Counted from the first letter of the stretch, positions 11,861-23,740 are shown. The stretch: DNA of 64,000 bases from Solanum dulcamara (GCF_947179165.1 NC_077243.1:4768001-4832000), one strand, 5' to 3'. A program made the numbers and translations. Notes: a model not told the origin generated them from the sequence alone.

Positions 11861-11920
11861 TTTTATTTTTTTTAAAAAAAATTACGTTGTGGATGGTCAA
11901 AATTGGGTGTCAACAATAGT

Positions 11921-12415
11921 TTCTTTTGATAGTGTTTCTTGAGAAGACAATATGAGTGGGGAAGAAGTTGGGGTTGGGGTGGGTGAAGGTGGAGAAGACG
12001 ACAACGACTGGGTGGGGTGGGTGAAGAAGACAACTAGGTGGGAGTGTTTTTTTTTTTCGAAAATCACTTTTTTTTAGAAGATGAATTTCTTCTTTTTTTT
12101 TTAATTATTATTTGGGTAAAAAATGCCATATGTCATCAAGTTAATGGCCACTTTTTTTTTCTACTGAAAAGTCATTATTTTAAAATTATTTTTGATATAT
12201 ATGTCACGTATATTCATTTAATTGGTCACTTTGACACATCAACGGCAAGTGTATTACACACACTTTAGATATTTGAGTGATTATAAAAAAAATGTCAAAA
12301 TGACACATCGGAACCTTACTTGAGGTGTCTAAAATGAACAAAGCTTCGTTGAGGTGACTAAGTGAAAGTTGGTGCCAACTTTAGGGGGCCACCGATGGGT
12401 TCCGTATTTTCCTTA
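11921..12415. other. Intergenic remnant between two retroelements
   Basis: It starts with a GGTGGGTGAAG-rich stretch (11960-12040), then T-rich sequence. From about 12220 to 12400 there is a phrase containing CACTTTAGATATTTGAGTGA and CCAACTTTAGGGGGCCACCG that looks like the end of a further dispersed repeat. No coding frame is supported. Confidence 0.5.
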
Positions 12416-12657
12416 CCTACATTCTTTTGTCTTCCTAACTATGACTATAAATATGTCATATTCTGCAATGTAAAACACACACACACGGAAGAATACAAAC
12501 ACAAATATTTCTCTTCTACTTATCTCTTTTAGTAATTTCTCTTCTTTATTTTGCTTAGTTAATTTATTTTATAACACGCTATCAGCACGAGCATCCATCG
12601 CTTTGAGCTATATTTTTAAGAAGGTAACAAAAAGGGTAAGAATTTTATTTTCTTAAA

Positions 12658-13617
12658 ATGTCTAATATCTCAAAACTTGAATTTGTTGCTCTTGATATTT
12701 CTAAAAAATGCTACTCATCATGGGCACTAGATGCCGAAATACATCTAGAATCGATGGATCTAGCAAACACCATCAAAGATGACAATACGACAGCTAGTCA
12801 AGATCATGCCAAAGTCATGATATTTCTCCGCCACCATCTTGACAGGGGATTAAAATTACAGTACCTTATATTAAAGGATCCCCTTAAATTGTGGAATAAT
12901 CTAAAAGAAATATATGACCACCTGAAGTTGGTCATCCTTCCATAGCCACGTCATGATTGGCTGAATTTGAGATTAATAAATTTTAAAAATATAACTGAAT
13001 ATAATTCTACCTTGTTTAAAATTATAACTCAGTTAAATTTATGCGAAGAAGAAATTACTGAGCAAGATAAACTTGAAAAAAAAACATACTCTACATTTTC
13101 ACCTACGAATATACTCTTGCAGTAGCAATATCGCGAAAAGGAGTTTAAAAAATATTTTGAATTATTTTCTCACCTTCTGATTGCTGAATGACGCAATAAA
13201 CTATTAATGAAAAATTATAATAGTCTGCCCGTTGGTTCTTTGCCACTCTCTGAAGTAAATCAGACAAATTATAACCAACGAGAAAGAGGTCATGGCCCCA
13301 GTCATGGTCGAGGTCGTGATCATGGTCGAAGTAGAAATTATAATCATGATGCTCGGCTGGCACCGAAAAATGATCAGCAGTACAAAAATAAGAGTGAAAA
13401 GTCAGAATCTTTACCAAAGAAAAATTCAGAAAGCATATATCATAGATGTGAAGGTATGAGACACTGATCGCGGACTTGCCGGTCATCAAAACGCCTGGTT
13501 CAGCTGTATCAGGAATCCTTAAAGAGGGCAGAAAAAAATCGAGAAACAAAATTTATCTCTGAAGATAATATTGAGCCTATGCATCTTAATGTAGCTGATT
13601 TATTTAATTTTTCATAA
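12658..13617 (+). pseudogene. Copia gag, degenerate
   Basis: The frame starts MSNISKLEFVALDISKKCYS and continues through a UBN2-type gag core to 12945, where a stop intervenes. Later fragments carry an Arg/Gly/His-rich stretch (RERGHGPSHGRGRDHGRSRN near 13290) and a broken zinc knuckle around 13440-13490 (CEGMRHWSRTC with the Trp codon changed to TGA). Product would be the nucleocapsid-like gag. Confidence 0.8.
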
Positions 13618-13772
13618 GACAACATGAATATTGATAAGCCTAATAGTATTTAAATAATTTCCTTTTTATTTGTCTGTACTGAATGATATGTTTGTATTTT
13701 TCTAATCCATGTAAATAAATAAAATTCGTATAATGGATCATGTTTTAATTATAATATTTACTTTATTTCTTT

Positions 13773-16700
13773 TTGAAGAAGAATATGGATATGCCTCCAA
13801 TTTTATTTGGATCAATTATCAATCACGAGGATATTTGTGTAATTGATAGTGGAACAACTCATGCCATTTTTAAAAACGAGAAATATTTTTCGAACTTGCT
13901 TAGAAAAAAATCAAATGTTACTACAATTTCTGGTAATTCAAAAATGATAGAAGGCTGCGTAAGAGCTACTATATTTCTGCCTAAGGGGACAAAAATTATT
14001 ATAGAAGAAGCACTATTCTCTTCTAAATCTCCAAGAAAACTTGTTGAGTTTAAAAGATATCCACATAAATAGATATCATGTTGAGACACAAAATGAAATG
14101 AATATTGAATATCTTGGTATAACCAAAAATATCTCAGGCCAGAAATATATTTTGGAAAAATGACCAACTTTGTCGTCTGGCCTATATTATGCAAAAATTA
14201 ATGCAATTGAAGCACACTTGATCGTAAATCAGCAGTTTACTAATCTAAATACATTTGTGTTATGGCATGATCGAATAAGTCATCCTGAATCAATAATCAT
14301 GAGACGAATTCTTGAAAATTCAACTGAACATCCGTCAAAGAACCAGAAAATTCTTACGAATGATGAATTTTCATATTTTTCTTGTTATCAAGACAAATTA
14401 ATTATCAGACTATCGACTCTAAAGGTTGGCATCAAATTTCCTGGCCTTTTAGAGCGTATACATGAAGATATATGTGGATCTATTCATCCATCTAGTGGAT
14501 TGTTTAGATATTTTATAGTCCTAATAGATGCATCGTTTAGATGGTCTCATATGTGCCTCTTATCATTTTGCAATCTGGCGTTTGCGAAGTTGTTAGCACA
14601 AATAATAAGATTAAGGGCACAATTTCCAGATTATCCAATTAAGGCCATTCGCCTTGATAATGTTGGAGAATTTACATCCCAAGCTTTTGATGATTATTGC
14701 GTATCAATTGGGATAAAAATTGAACATCCTGTTGCTCATGCTCATACTCAAAATGGCCTTGCAGAGTTATTTATTAAGCGCCTATAATTGATAGCAAGAC
14801 CTCTAATAATGAAAACAAAATTGTCAATTACTGTTTGGGGTCATGCTATCCTACATGCAACAATACTTGTACGTTTCAGACCGACACATTATAATAAATT
14901 CTCTCCATCATAATTAGTATTTGGTCGTGAGACAAATATAGCCCATCTACGAGTTTTTGGTTGTGCGGTATATGTACTTGTAGCACCACCATAACGTACA
15001 AAAATGGGCCCTCAACGAAGGTTGGGCATTTATGTTGGGTTTGACTCACCCTCTATAATTTGATACGTTAAACCGTTGAGTAGATACTTATTCATTGCTC
15101 GATTTATAAATTGTCGGTTTGATGAAATAACTTTCCCGCCATTAAGGGGAGAGAAAAAGGAACCCACAAGAAAAATTACGTGAAAAATTTCATCACTATC
15201 TCATTTTGATCCACGTAACCGCACATGTGAGCAAGAGGTCCAGAAGATCATTTACTTATAGAAAATAGCAAATCAAATACTAGATGCATTTACTGATTTG
15301 AAACAGATAACTAAGTCACATATCCCTACAGTGAATGTGCCTATCCGAGTTGATGTCCCAAAAGTACCATCTACTAGTATCATAGCTTCTGAATCCTAAA
15401 CACGCCTGAAGCGTGGTAGACCATTGAGTTCAAAGGATAAAAGCCCTAGAAAGAGAAGCGTGAGGAATAATAAAGATAATAGTACACAAGAACCTCCTGA
15501 AGAAGGTCAAGATTTGAGTAATTCTAATATTCCTGAAGAAATCAGTGAACCCGAGACTCAAGTGAATGAAGAATTTTTAATAAGTTCTACCGTTGATTAG
15601 ATAAATTTAAATCGATCAAAAATTACGATGAATAATATTTTTGATTATAATGTTGCACTTAACCTCATGCAAGATAGTGAAAGTCTTGAGCCTAAATCCG
15701 TCGAAGAATGTCAATGTAGATGTGATTGGGCAGAATAGAAAAAAGCAATTCAATTAGAATTAGACTCACTTTCTAAACGTAAGGTTTTTGGACCTGTAGT
15801 CCAAACCCCTAAAGGTGTAAAACCAGTTGGATATAAATAGATTTTTGTGCAAAAACGAAATGAGAGAAATGAAATTGTAAGATACAAGGCACGGCTTGTT
15901 GCACAAGGATTCTCTTAAAGACTCAGAGTCAACTATGAAGAAACATATTCACCTATTATGGATGGAATAACATTTCGATATCTCATCAGTCTAGCTATAC
16001 ATAAAAATCTTGAAATACATCTAATAGATGTAATTACAGCTTACCTATATGGTTCACTTGATAATGAAATTTACATGAAAATCCTAGAAGGATTAAAATT
16101 GCCTGAAGCATGTAATAAGTCTCGAGAGATGTACTCAATGAAATTGCAAAGATCATTATATGGTCTGAAATAATCAGGGCGTATGTGGTATAATTACCTT
16201 AGTGAGTACTTAATAAATGAAAGATATATAAATGATGTCATTTTTCCACGTATTTTTATTAAGAAAACGTAATCAAAGTTTGTTATACTCGCCGTTTATG
16301 TTGATGATAAATCTCATTGGAACCCTTGAAGAGGTCAAAAAAGGATTGAATATCTAAAGAAAGAATTTGAGATGAAAAATCTTAGAAAGACAAAACTTTG
16401 TCTGGGTCTGCAAATTGAACATTTAGCAGACGGGGTCTTTGTCCACCAATCTGCCTACACTAAGAAAATCTTAAAACTATTTTACATGAACAAAGCACAT
16501 CCATTAAGTACTCCAATGGTTTTTCGATCATTTGAAGTGGAAAAAGATCTATTCGACCTTCTAAAGAGGATGAAGAACTTCTTGGTCCTGAAGTACCATG
16601 TCTCAGTGCTATTGGTGCACTTATGTATCTTGCTAACGTAATCATACCTGATATAACATTTTCTGTTAATTTGCTCACAAGATATAGTTCATCCTCAATG

Positions 16701-17293
16701 CGAAGGCATTGAAACGGTATCAAATATATTTTGCGATACCTAAAAGGTACTATTGATATGAGTTTGTTTTATACTAACAAAGGTTGTGCAGACCTTATTG
16801 GTTATGCAAATGCAGGTAATTTATCAGACCCACATAAAACTCGATCTCAAATAGGTTATCTATTTACACACGGAGGAACTGCTGTATCATGACGATCTAC
16901 AAAGCAGTCTATTGTTGCTACATCTTCAAATCATGCTGAAATAATAGCAATTCATGAAGCAAATAGAGAATGTGTGAGGTTGAAATCGATAATACAGTTC
17001 ATCAAAGAAAGATGTGACCTGGAAAATGATGTCAAAGTACCACAGTTATATTCGAAGACAATGCTGCGTGTATAGCTCAATTGAAATGTGGCTTCATAAA
17101 AGGAGACAGAGCGAAACATATTTCACCAAAATTATTTTTCACACATGATCTCCAGAAGAATGGTGATATTGATGTACAACAAGTTCGTTCATGTGATAAT
17201 CTTGCAAATTTATTCACAAAGACATTATCAACATCAACTTTTGAGAAGCTAAGATATAAGATTGGAATGCGTTGTCTCCAAAATATCAAATAA
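13773..17293 (+). pseudogene. Copia pol: protease, integrase, RT, RNase H, broken
   Basis: Protease: VIDSGTTHAIF at about 13840. GAG-preintegrase: VLWHDRISHPESIIMRR near 14260. Integrase core: LERIHEDICGSIHPSSG near 14450 and IRLDNVGEFTSQAFDDYC near 14650, then HTQNGLAELF and FGRETNIAHLRVFGCAVYV near 14920. Reverse transcriptase: LIDVITAYLYGSLDNEIYMK near 16020 and the YVDD catalytic motif near 16300. RNase H: DLIGYANAGNLSDPHKTRSQ near 16790, ending in the family's C-terminal phrase FTKTLSTSTFEKLRYKIGM at 17215-17270. More than ten stops and several shifts break it. Confidence 0.9.
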
Positions 17294-17566
17294 AGTTTTC
17301 ATCAGGCGGAGTAAAATATGCGCTGCACTCTTTTTTCCTTAACCAAGGTTTTGTCCCACTGGATTTTCCTAGTAAGGTTTTTAATGAGCCAGCACTCAAG
17401 GTGTATTACGAGATGTGTGTACTCTTTTCTCTTCATTAGGCTTTTTCCCATTGAGTTTTTCCTAATAAGGTTTTAACGAGACAGAAGATATATGGGTGTT
17501 CAGGATAACTATATATAGTTTTCCGTTCACTAGAATTATTTTTTTTCATGGACATCTAAGAGAGAG

Positions 17567-17780
17567 TGTTGAAAAATAATTGTGGATGTCCCTTTCAATT
17601 CTATTCTACTTTTCCCCAACCCACATTCTTTTGTCTTTCTAACTATGACTATAAATATGTCATATTCTGCAATGTAAAACACACACACACGAAAGAATAC
17701 AAACACAAATATTTCTCTTCTGCTTCTTTGTTTTAGTAATCTCTCTTTCTTATTTTACTAAATTAATTTATTTTATAACA
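17567..17780 (+). repeat. 3' LTR of degenerate Copia element
   Basis: The 214-bp LTR begins TGTTGAAAAATAATTGTGG after the purine tract and ends TTTATAACA. It carries CTATAAATATGTCA near 17650, a TATA-like box also present in the 5' copy, so it is the likely LTR promoter. It lies about 1.8 kb before the IPK2 start codon and roughly 200 bp before the probable IPK2 transcription start. Confidence 0.85.
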
Positions 17781-18919
17781 ATAATTACAAAAAGACAAAA
17801 AGCCATGTAGGATCACATTCTAATTTCACGTGATGCGTATTCTGTAATAGTACCCAAAAGAAGGTCCCACTCCGATAGAGACGCGTTTTTTTTTTCTTTT
17901 TCGGAAAGAGAAATTTTCATTGCATCCAATTTATCTCAATTTACTATAAATTGCCTTAATCGGAATGCCATTTTTCTTAATATTAAAATAGAAGAATCTC
18001 AGCAAATACAGAAACTCAATTGGTGCTCGAATTTTCTAATCTGTAAGTTTGAGTATTTCCTTTTTGCAGATTTGTTTTTTCTCATTAGTTTCCATTATTT
18101 CTTGTTATTGGATTAAGATTTGAGTGGAATTTATTTTAGCAATCTTTGAAGTATATTCAACCCTTGTTATTAATGCAGATCCTTAATTGACCTTCCATTT
18201 AGTAATGCGATCTTCTTGTTTTATAATAAAGGAAGCAGAATCGAGTTATTCATGTTTCTGATTTGCTGATTTGTGTTGTTAAAACTTTGAGGCATCTTTT
18301 TCTGTTAACAAATTGGGGTTTTATCTTAGTTTAATGAAATGGAGACATATCTGCATGTGTTTTGCATATATATATTTTTTGGGGGAAGGCAACATAAAGT
18401 TGTATATAATTCACGGATTAGAGCCATAAAAACAACCATTAATACTGAGTTAGGTTAACCTTTTTTTGTTCTGCATATTTTCTTAATTTAATGACTACTT
18501 TTTTATAGGGTTCACGTTAGTCTTGTCCCATTAATGGTTAAGATTTTGTTTTGATATGCCAACACTTTCTAGAACTCAAAAGCACACCCCTAAGATCCTG
18601 ATTGTGATCAACACTTGGTAAATAAGAAAATTTTGGTCTTTGAAATTTGATGTCGTTAAACAAATAAGAAAAAAATAGTTACTTTTAGGATGTGTAATGA
18701 GATTAGGAAACATATGTAATAACAATTTACAAAATCATTATGAAGATAGCAATGACTATTGAAACAATGTAAAAGGGAAGTTCTTTTTACTTCCGGTGGT
18801 GTTTCTTTTTAAGTGGAGATTTTAGCCTATACTTTGCAAGCTTATAGTCACTTTGGGATCTTGCATTGGTCACTTTGGGCATTTGATTTGTGTAGTTGCT
18901 TCATCAAGCATCTTCTTTA

Positions 18920-19050
18920 TCTACCTTTTTTTTCCTCCCCATTTTGGAGGATTTATAGTGTTTCCACATTTCCTCTCCAGCGTGACTCGAACCCAGGACC
19001 TTCCGATCGTGGGTAGAGGTGCTTACCAGCTGAACAACCTCACTTGTCCT
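18920..19050 (-). mobile_element. tRNA-derived SINE
   Basis: On the minus strand the sequence reads like a tRNA head: an A-box-like TTCAGCTGGTAAGCACC, an anticodon-arm-like CCACGATCGGAAGGTC, and a B-box-like GGGTTCGAGTC, followed by unrelated sequence and an A-rich tail. The tRNA-like part spans about 18979-19045. It lies in the IPK2 leader. Confidence 0.7.
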
Positions 19051-19089
19051 TTCTACTTTATATTTAGGATCTGGGGAAAAGAAAAATTG

Positions 19090-19180
19090 AAACAACAACA
19101 TACTAAGTGTAATCGCACAAGTGGGGTCTGGGGAGGATGGTCTGCACAGAGACCTTATCCTACCTTGTTGAAGGTAGAGG
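19090..19180 (+). mobile_element. TS-family SINE fragment
   Basis: The phrase ACATACTAAGTGTAATCGCA followed by GTGGGGTCTGGGGAGGATGG and a CAGAGACCTTATCCTACCTT block matches my memory of the tobacco TS SINE. Only about 90 bp are present. Confidence 0.75.
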
Positions 19181-19230
19181 GAAGGAAAATTGAAAGAATG
19201 GATTATTTTACAATGTGCGTCATGATTATG

Positions 19231-19430
19231 TTTAGAATGGCAAATGCTTCCTAATCTGAACCAGCCTGCACATTCAATATTTCTGCCCACGCAAATCCTA
19301 TATGAACATTGCTGCCTACCTTTGTTATAATTTAGGATGGCAAATGCTTCCTAATCTGAACCAGCCTGCACATTCAATATTTCTGCCCACGCAAATCCTA
19401 TATGAACATTGCTGCCTCCCTTTGTTATAA
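19231..19430. repeat. Exact-period 100-bp tandem duplication
   Basis: Copy 1 is 19231-19330 and copy 2 is 19331-19430; both begin TTTAG(A/G)ATGGCAAATGCTTC and end TTTGTTATAA. I see only two differences (A/G at position 6 and A/C near position 88). The next bases, TTTAGGAGAT, start a third copy that breaks off at once. Confidence 0.95.
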
Positions 19431-19594
19431 TTTAGGAGATGAAATGACATAGTTTACGCTGAATTCTTTATTGTTGAAAATAATGTAATCAGTACATTCG
19501 AGATTTTGCTTTTAATAAGTCATTCTACAGTACACAGGAAAGGCGTCTGCATTGGAGATTTTGATTGTTATATTGTGCTTCGCTTTCTGTGAGG

Positions 19595-20488
19595 ATGCTT
19601 AAGATTCCTCCCCACCAAGTTGCAGGACACCAAGCCGGCAACGGAAAGCTTGGTCCCCTTGTGGATGAATCAGGACGTTTCTACAAGCCTCTCCAAGGCG
19701 ATGAACGAGGGTCCAATGAGCTCAAATTCTACACATCATTCTCTTCCGACACTCGGGTTCCAGAACACATCTCCAAATTCTTCCCTACCTTTTATGGCAC
19801 TCAGCACATAGAGGCATCCGATGGATCCGGCTTGAAACCCCACTTAGTTTTACAGGATGTCTCTGTTGGTCGATTCAATCCATCAATTGTGGATATTAAA
19901 ATGGGTTCAAGAACCTGGGCGCCAGAAGCATCTGAGGAGTACATCCAGAAGTGCTTGAAAAAGGATAGAGAGACATCGAGCCTTCCTTTAGGATTCAGGT
20001 TATCAGGGATACAAATCTATGGAAACAAAGAATCAGGTTACTGGAAACCTGAAAGAACCTCTATGCAGAATCTTCCTGCAGAGGAAGTCAAGTTAATCCT
20101 GAAAAAGTTTGTTTCTTCTAACACGTCGACTGACATGGACTTGCACCCAGACTGTGCTTTTGCAGCAACTGTTTATGGCGGTTCTACTGGCATTTTATCA
20201 CAGCTACTGGAGATGAAAGCGTGGTTTGAGGATCAAACCATGTACCATTTTTATTCTTGCTCAATTCTGATAATGTTTGAAAAGGGACTTGCATTGGAAG
20301 GACAGAATCCAGGTGGACAAATCAAGTTAATTGATTTTGCTCATGTTATTGAAGGAAGAGGTGTTATTGATCATAACTTCTTGGGGGGTCTCTGCTCTTT
20401 GATTAAGTTCATATCTGAAATTCTTACTGCTCCAAATGAGCACAAGAGCCTTGTTTCCTCCGATAATGGTGTCAAGTCTGTCAACTAA
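19595..20488 (+). CDS. IPK2: Inositol polyphosphate multikinase (IPK2)
   Basis: This enzyme phosphorylates inositol trisphosphate to higher forms (6-/3-/5-kinase activity), feeding phytate and inositol pyrophosphate synthesis; the plant enzymes are largely nuclear. The 297-residue single-exon frame is typical (Arabidopsis homologues are 286 and 300). The start MLKIPPHQVAGHQAGNGKLG at 19595 matches the family start; an upstream in-frame ATG at 19565 would add ten residues and is less likely. The inositol-binding signature PSIVDIKMGSRTW is at residues ~103-115, and the catalytic metal-binding region IKLIDFAHV is near residue 245. The conserved DHNFLGGLCSLIKFI closes the kinase fold near residues 260-275. 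All key motifs are intact. Confidence 0.95.
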   Translation: MLKIPPHQVAGHQAGNGKLGPLVDESGRFYKPLQGDERGSNELKFYTSFSSDTRVPEHISKFFPTFYGTQHIEASDGSGLKPHLVLQDVSVGRFNPSIVDIKMGSRTWAPEASEEYIQKCLKKDRETSSLPLGFRLSGIQIYGNKESGYWKPERTSMQNLPAEEVKLILKKFVSSNTSTDMDLHPDCAFAATVYGGSTGILSQLLEMKAWFEDQTMYHFYSCSILIMFEKGLALEGQNPGGQIKLIDFAHVIEGRGVIDHNFLGGLCSLIKFISEILTAPNEHKSLVSSDNGVKSVN

Positions 20489-20626
20489 GCTTGTTCCAAG
20501 TTGCAACTTTTTTGTATGAAATTTTATTTTGGGATTGCTATTACCCCAATTATTAATCTCTATGCACCCAGGATGACAATTAAACTTATTAACAAAATAA
20601 GATATCCTGAACTTCCTTTTTGTACT

Positions 20627-20930
20627 ACTTAATACATAAATGTACCCTTTAATTTGACCTCAATTATCATCTATGTTTTCTGACTTTAGGTATGTACAAG
20701 TAGGTACTTAGATTTATATAAAATTGAAAAAATAAACACATTAATTCTACGTGGCATCCTACATAACAATTTTGTATCCTATGTAGCGTTCTACGTGTAT
20801 TATGCCACTTCGGATATGTGTGTTCACTTGTTCAATTTTATACAAATTTACGTGTCTACTTATACACACCCATAGTTAAAGAGCATAGTTACCAGATGAA
20901 ATCAAGTTTAAAAGTATATTTATGTATTAC
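20627..20930. mobile_element. Foldback-type MITE with long inverted repeats
   Basis: The left arm (about 20627-20780) and the reverse complement of the right arm (about 20790-20930) share phrases such as TTAATACATAAAT(G/A)TAC, GTATAAAATTGAA-like sequence and CTACGTG, with indels. The arms meet almost without a loop around 20780, so single-stranded DNA or RNA would fold into a hairpin of about 150 bp. No coding capacity. Confidence 0.7.
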
Positions 20931-23489
20931 GCCTACTTTATTTTTTCAAACAATATCTCTGCACATGTTGATGCGTAGTGTATACATTTATCATTTGACC
21001 TTATATACATCTTCGACTAAATGAGTGGACAGGATTATTATTACTCTTAAAAGGGTCGTTTGGTTAGACAAGGATATCCAATGAGATTAGATATCCTATC
21101 TTTCATTCTTTTGTATGGTATTTCTAGTACAAAATGGTCCCCAAAATTAATTAATACTCATAATTAATTGCAGAATAAAATAATTTTATATTTTATCTCA
21201 AAATTATTATCTTTATTCCTTCAAATTTAGAATTTTTCCTTCAAGTTCGCGACACATATTGGTTACTTTGATGGTTTTGTAGTGATATGAGGCACATGGA
21301 ATAGGGTATGAAAAACAGGTATAATACTTAATTTATTTGTCTGATTTTAACTTGATACAAAATTTTAAAAAATAAAAATAAGTTTTTTGGAATTTTATCA
21401 TCTTAAATTTAAAATACATAAAATGTACCAAAATATTCTTTAACTAAAAGTAAACAAACAAATTGAAATAGTTGAGAGTATAACCAACACCTTGAGAATT
21501 TGAGATGAATACATTAAAATTCGCTAAATTTTTTGAGATGTAAGTAAGTGATTCCCCAACAAGAAGATTATTTGAAGAAGAGGGAATTAGGAGCAACCTG
21601 GGACAGGGGATCATGGTGTTAGTTACTCTCATCCATTTCAATTTATTAGTCCTGAAAAATATGTGTTGCACGTTTGTCTCTTACTACTTTATAAAATTTA
21701 TATATGTTTATATTTTAATGCACAAGTAGATGTACAATATCATGTCGTTCCTATAAATTTCAAATGGTATCGTGGGAAAAAAATGCTAAAAAAGAAAGGA
21801 AAGCAAGAAAACAAAAACAGGGAAAAAAACTACGAAAATGAAAAATTGTTGAAATTGCTTTAGTACAGCATTCTTGGGAAATGAAAATTATTTCCAACCT
21901 TTATATTGTTCATTTTCGATAACTTTGGGCTTCCTTCATGTGAACATGTGTTGCACGTTTATTTCTAATTTTTATTATAATATTTGTAAAATAAAATAGT
22001 AAACCAGAAAAAGTACTTTAAAAGCCATACAACTTATATGTGTGGTCACTAAAGCAAAAATAATTATCAATCATACAAAACAAAAATCATAAAATTGATG
22101 TCTTATCATGTACAATATTTTTTTTAGTTATAGTTATTTATTTGTCGAATAGGAATTAACTCGGAAAAGTAAATAGTATTTTTTTTTTATGGTAAATGTA
22201 AGAATACCTCTAAAGAAATCAACAATATATTACAAATTGAAGCTAAAAGTATCAATATGAAAAAACAATATAGACAAAAAATATAGAGAAACAAGAGATG
22301 AGAGCTTTCTTATTCTCTTTCAAATATTCTGAATCTCTTCAAGTGTACGCAATGTTGTGACTTGTGTCCAATGTTCCTTAGCTCATTAGCATTGACAAGG
22401 TAAGGCCTAGCTCCCCTTGCTTGTATCTATTTCTATTGAGAATTTTTATTTTAATAAAAACTGCTAGATACTCTATCTAGTGGTATAAAAAAATAATTGA
22501 GGAACACTGGATTGTCATGAATATGTCATTAACCCATTTGAGATCGGTGAAAGTAACAAACACAATGGACATCAACAAATGTAGTAGACATCTTCATTAT
22601 TACTAATAAAAATATTGATAACACACAAAAAAAAAAAATCCACTTGAACACATAGAAAAGAAATCTAAGCAAATCTTGGTTAATCTGTAACGGAAATCAA
22701 ATATTAATATTCAAGGAGCGAAGAAAAGTGGTGATCATCAAAACTAAGACAATATATATATCATGGTGCGGTCCACAGAAAAAAATCACTGAAGCACACA
22801 AAGATATTTATAAGCCAAAAAATATGTCTAAACATGATCTATAGAAATTCAAAAGTCACATTAGAAAAAGATCACTAAAATATCATTAAATTTCTTTATA
22901 ATCATTATAAAGAAGTAAAAAGACATATATTTTATTCTCTAAAAACAGTTAAGTTTTCAAAACTATTAAATCCAAATTTGTCGTTTTTGTTCAAAGTTGA
23001 AGCGTATAATTATATATGGTATATATACCAACTGAATTGTAAAAGATAACGTACTGATACACATATGTAAAAGATAACGTACTGAATTGTATATAAAATA
23101 TGAAGAATTAATTCTGAAATTGTAAAGGCATATAATTATGGTTGATTCATTGTATTGTATTCAATGTGATACTTCACATTTATTTAAACGTTTATTTACA
23201 GTTCTTTGTGCAAAATATTTAAAAAGTAGGTTTTTTTATTGAAGGATAAAAATGTGTAATTAATTAGATTAGATAAATTAAATTAAATATTTATAACATT
23301 TTAATTTAGTGTAGAGGTAAAATGGTAATCCAACTTTGCATTTTGAAGCTTTCCTCTTTGCTTACTTTCCGTTAAAGGATATTTTGCTATATTTTTAATT
23401 TAAGCTAATAAGGCTCAAATCTTTTTTAATTTCTTTTTTTTTCATACGAGCAAATTGAAACAGTGGAAATAATTAATTAAACCATTTAT

Positions 23490-23740
23490 TACTTCTTCTG
23501 TCCAACTATTATTATCCGAATTGGCACAAGAATTAAGAATCAATAAATAATAGGAGTGATTTTACCAAATTGTCCTTTATTAAATATAAGTTATTTAAAA
23601 AATGAAAAATAAATATTATTTAATAATAAAAGTAAAATAAATATAAAATAATAAATTATTTAATGATTTTATAAACTATACAAGTATTGTGGATATTCAA
23701 AATAATATCGTAGATAAATAAAGATGGACGAGGGAGTATA
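23490..23740. mobile_element. Decayed Stowaway-like MITE
   Basis: It begins ACTTCTTCTGTCCAACTATT and ends ATGGACGAGGGAGTATAA, degenerate versions of the CTCCCTCCGTCC ends, with AT-rich sequence between. It lies 180 bp before the start of the next gene. Confidence 0.55.

Larger units (their letters stand above)
7806..11915. mobile_element. Solo LTR (~4.1 kb), Ogre/Tat-type Ty3 retrotransposon
   Basis: The element begins TGTTATACCCCATTTTAAC at 7806 and ends GGTCAAAATTGGGTGTCAACA at 11915. These ends are imperfect inverted copies of one another, as in Ogre/Tat LTRs (typically TGTTGACACCCAATTTTGACC). It is flanked by the identical 5-bp sequence ATAGT at 7801-7805 and 11916-11920. The first 300 bp hold the phrases GGAGTCGCCACCTAATTA and AAGGGGTTAGGCATCC, which I recall from Ogre-type LTRs. 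There is no primer site, gag or pol, so it is a solo LTR left by recombination between two LTRs. Most of its interior is simple-sequence and AT-rich DNA. Lineage assignment is from memory and moderately sure; the solo-LTR structure is directly seen. Confidence 0.85.
12416..17780 (+). mobile_element. Copia LTR retrotransposon, degenerate, 5' LTR truncated
   Basis: Order of parts: truncated 5' LTR (12416-12576, ending ATAACA), primer-site-like CGCTATCAGCACGAG at 12577, gag, protease, integrase, reverse transcriptase and RNase H, a purine tract AAGAGAGAG, and 3' LTR 17567-17780. The two LTRs share the block CATTCTTTTGTCTTCCTAAC through TTTTATAACA with only a few differences. The 5' LTR lacks its first ~50 bp, including TGTTGAAAAATAATTG. 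All pol domains are recognisable but split by stops and frameshifts, so the element is inactive by itself. Confidence 0.9.
17781..19594 (+). promoter_or_regulatory. IPK2 promoter and 5' leader, probable 5' UTR intron
   Basis: A TATA-like CTATAAATT lies near 17945. A strong donor, CTGTAAGTTTG, follows at 18041, and acceptor candidates lie at about 19528-19540 (CTACAG, ACACAG) shortly before the coding start. This suggests one 1.5-kb leader intron; that is inference. The stretch also contains two SINE pieces and a 100-bp tandem duplication. Confidence 0.45.

Noticed and set aside
18979..19045. tRNA gene on the minus strand
   Set aside because: A- and B-box-like words are present, but the arms do not pair as a cloverleaf as far as I can judge and the sequence continues into a SINE body and tail; a tRNA-derived SINE explains it better.
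18853..19254. Overlapping frames on both strands (133 and 128 codons)
   Set aside because: Both are formed across two SINE pieces in the IPK2 leader; the residues are translations of tRNA-like sequence.
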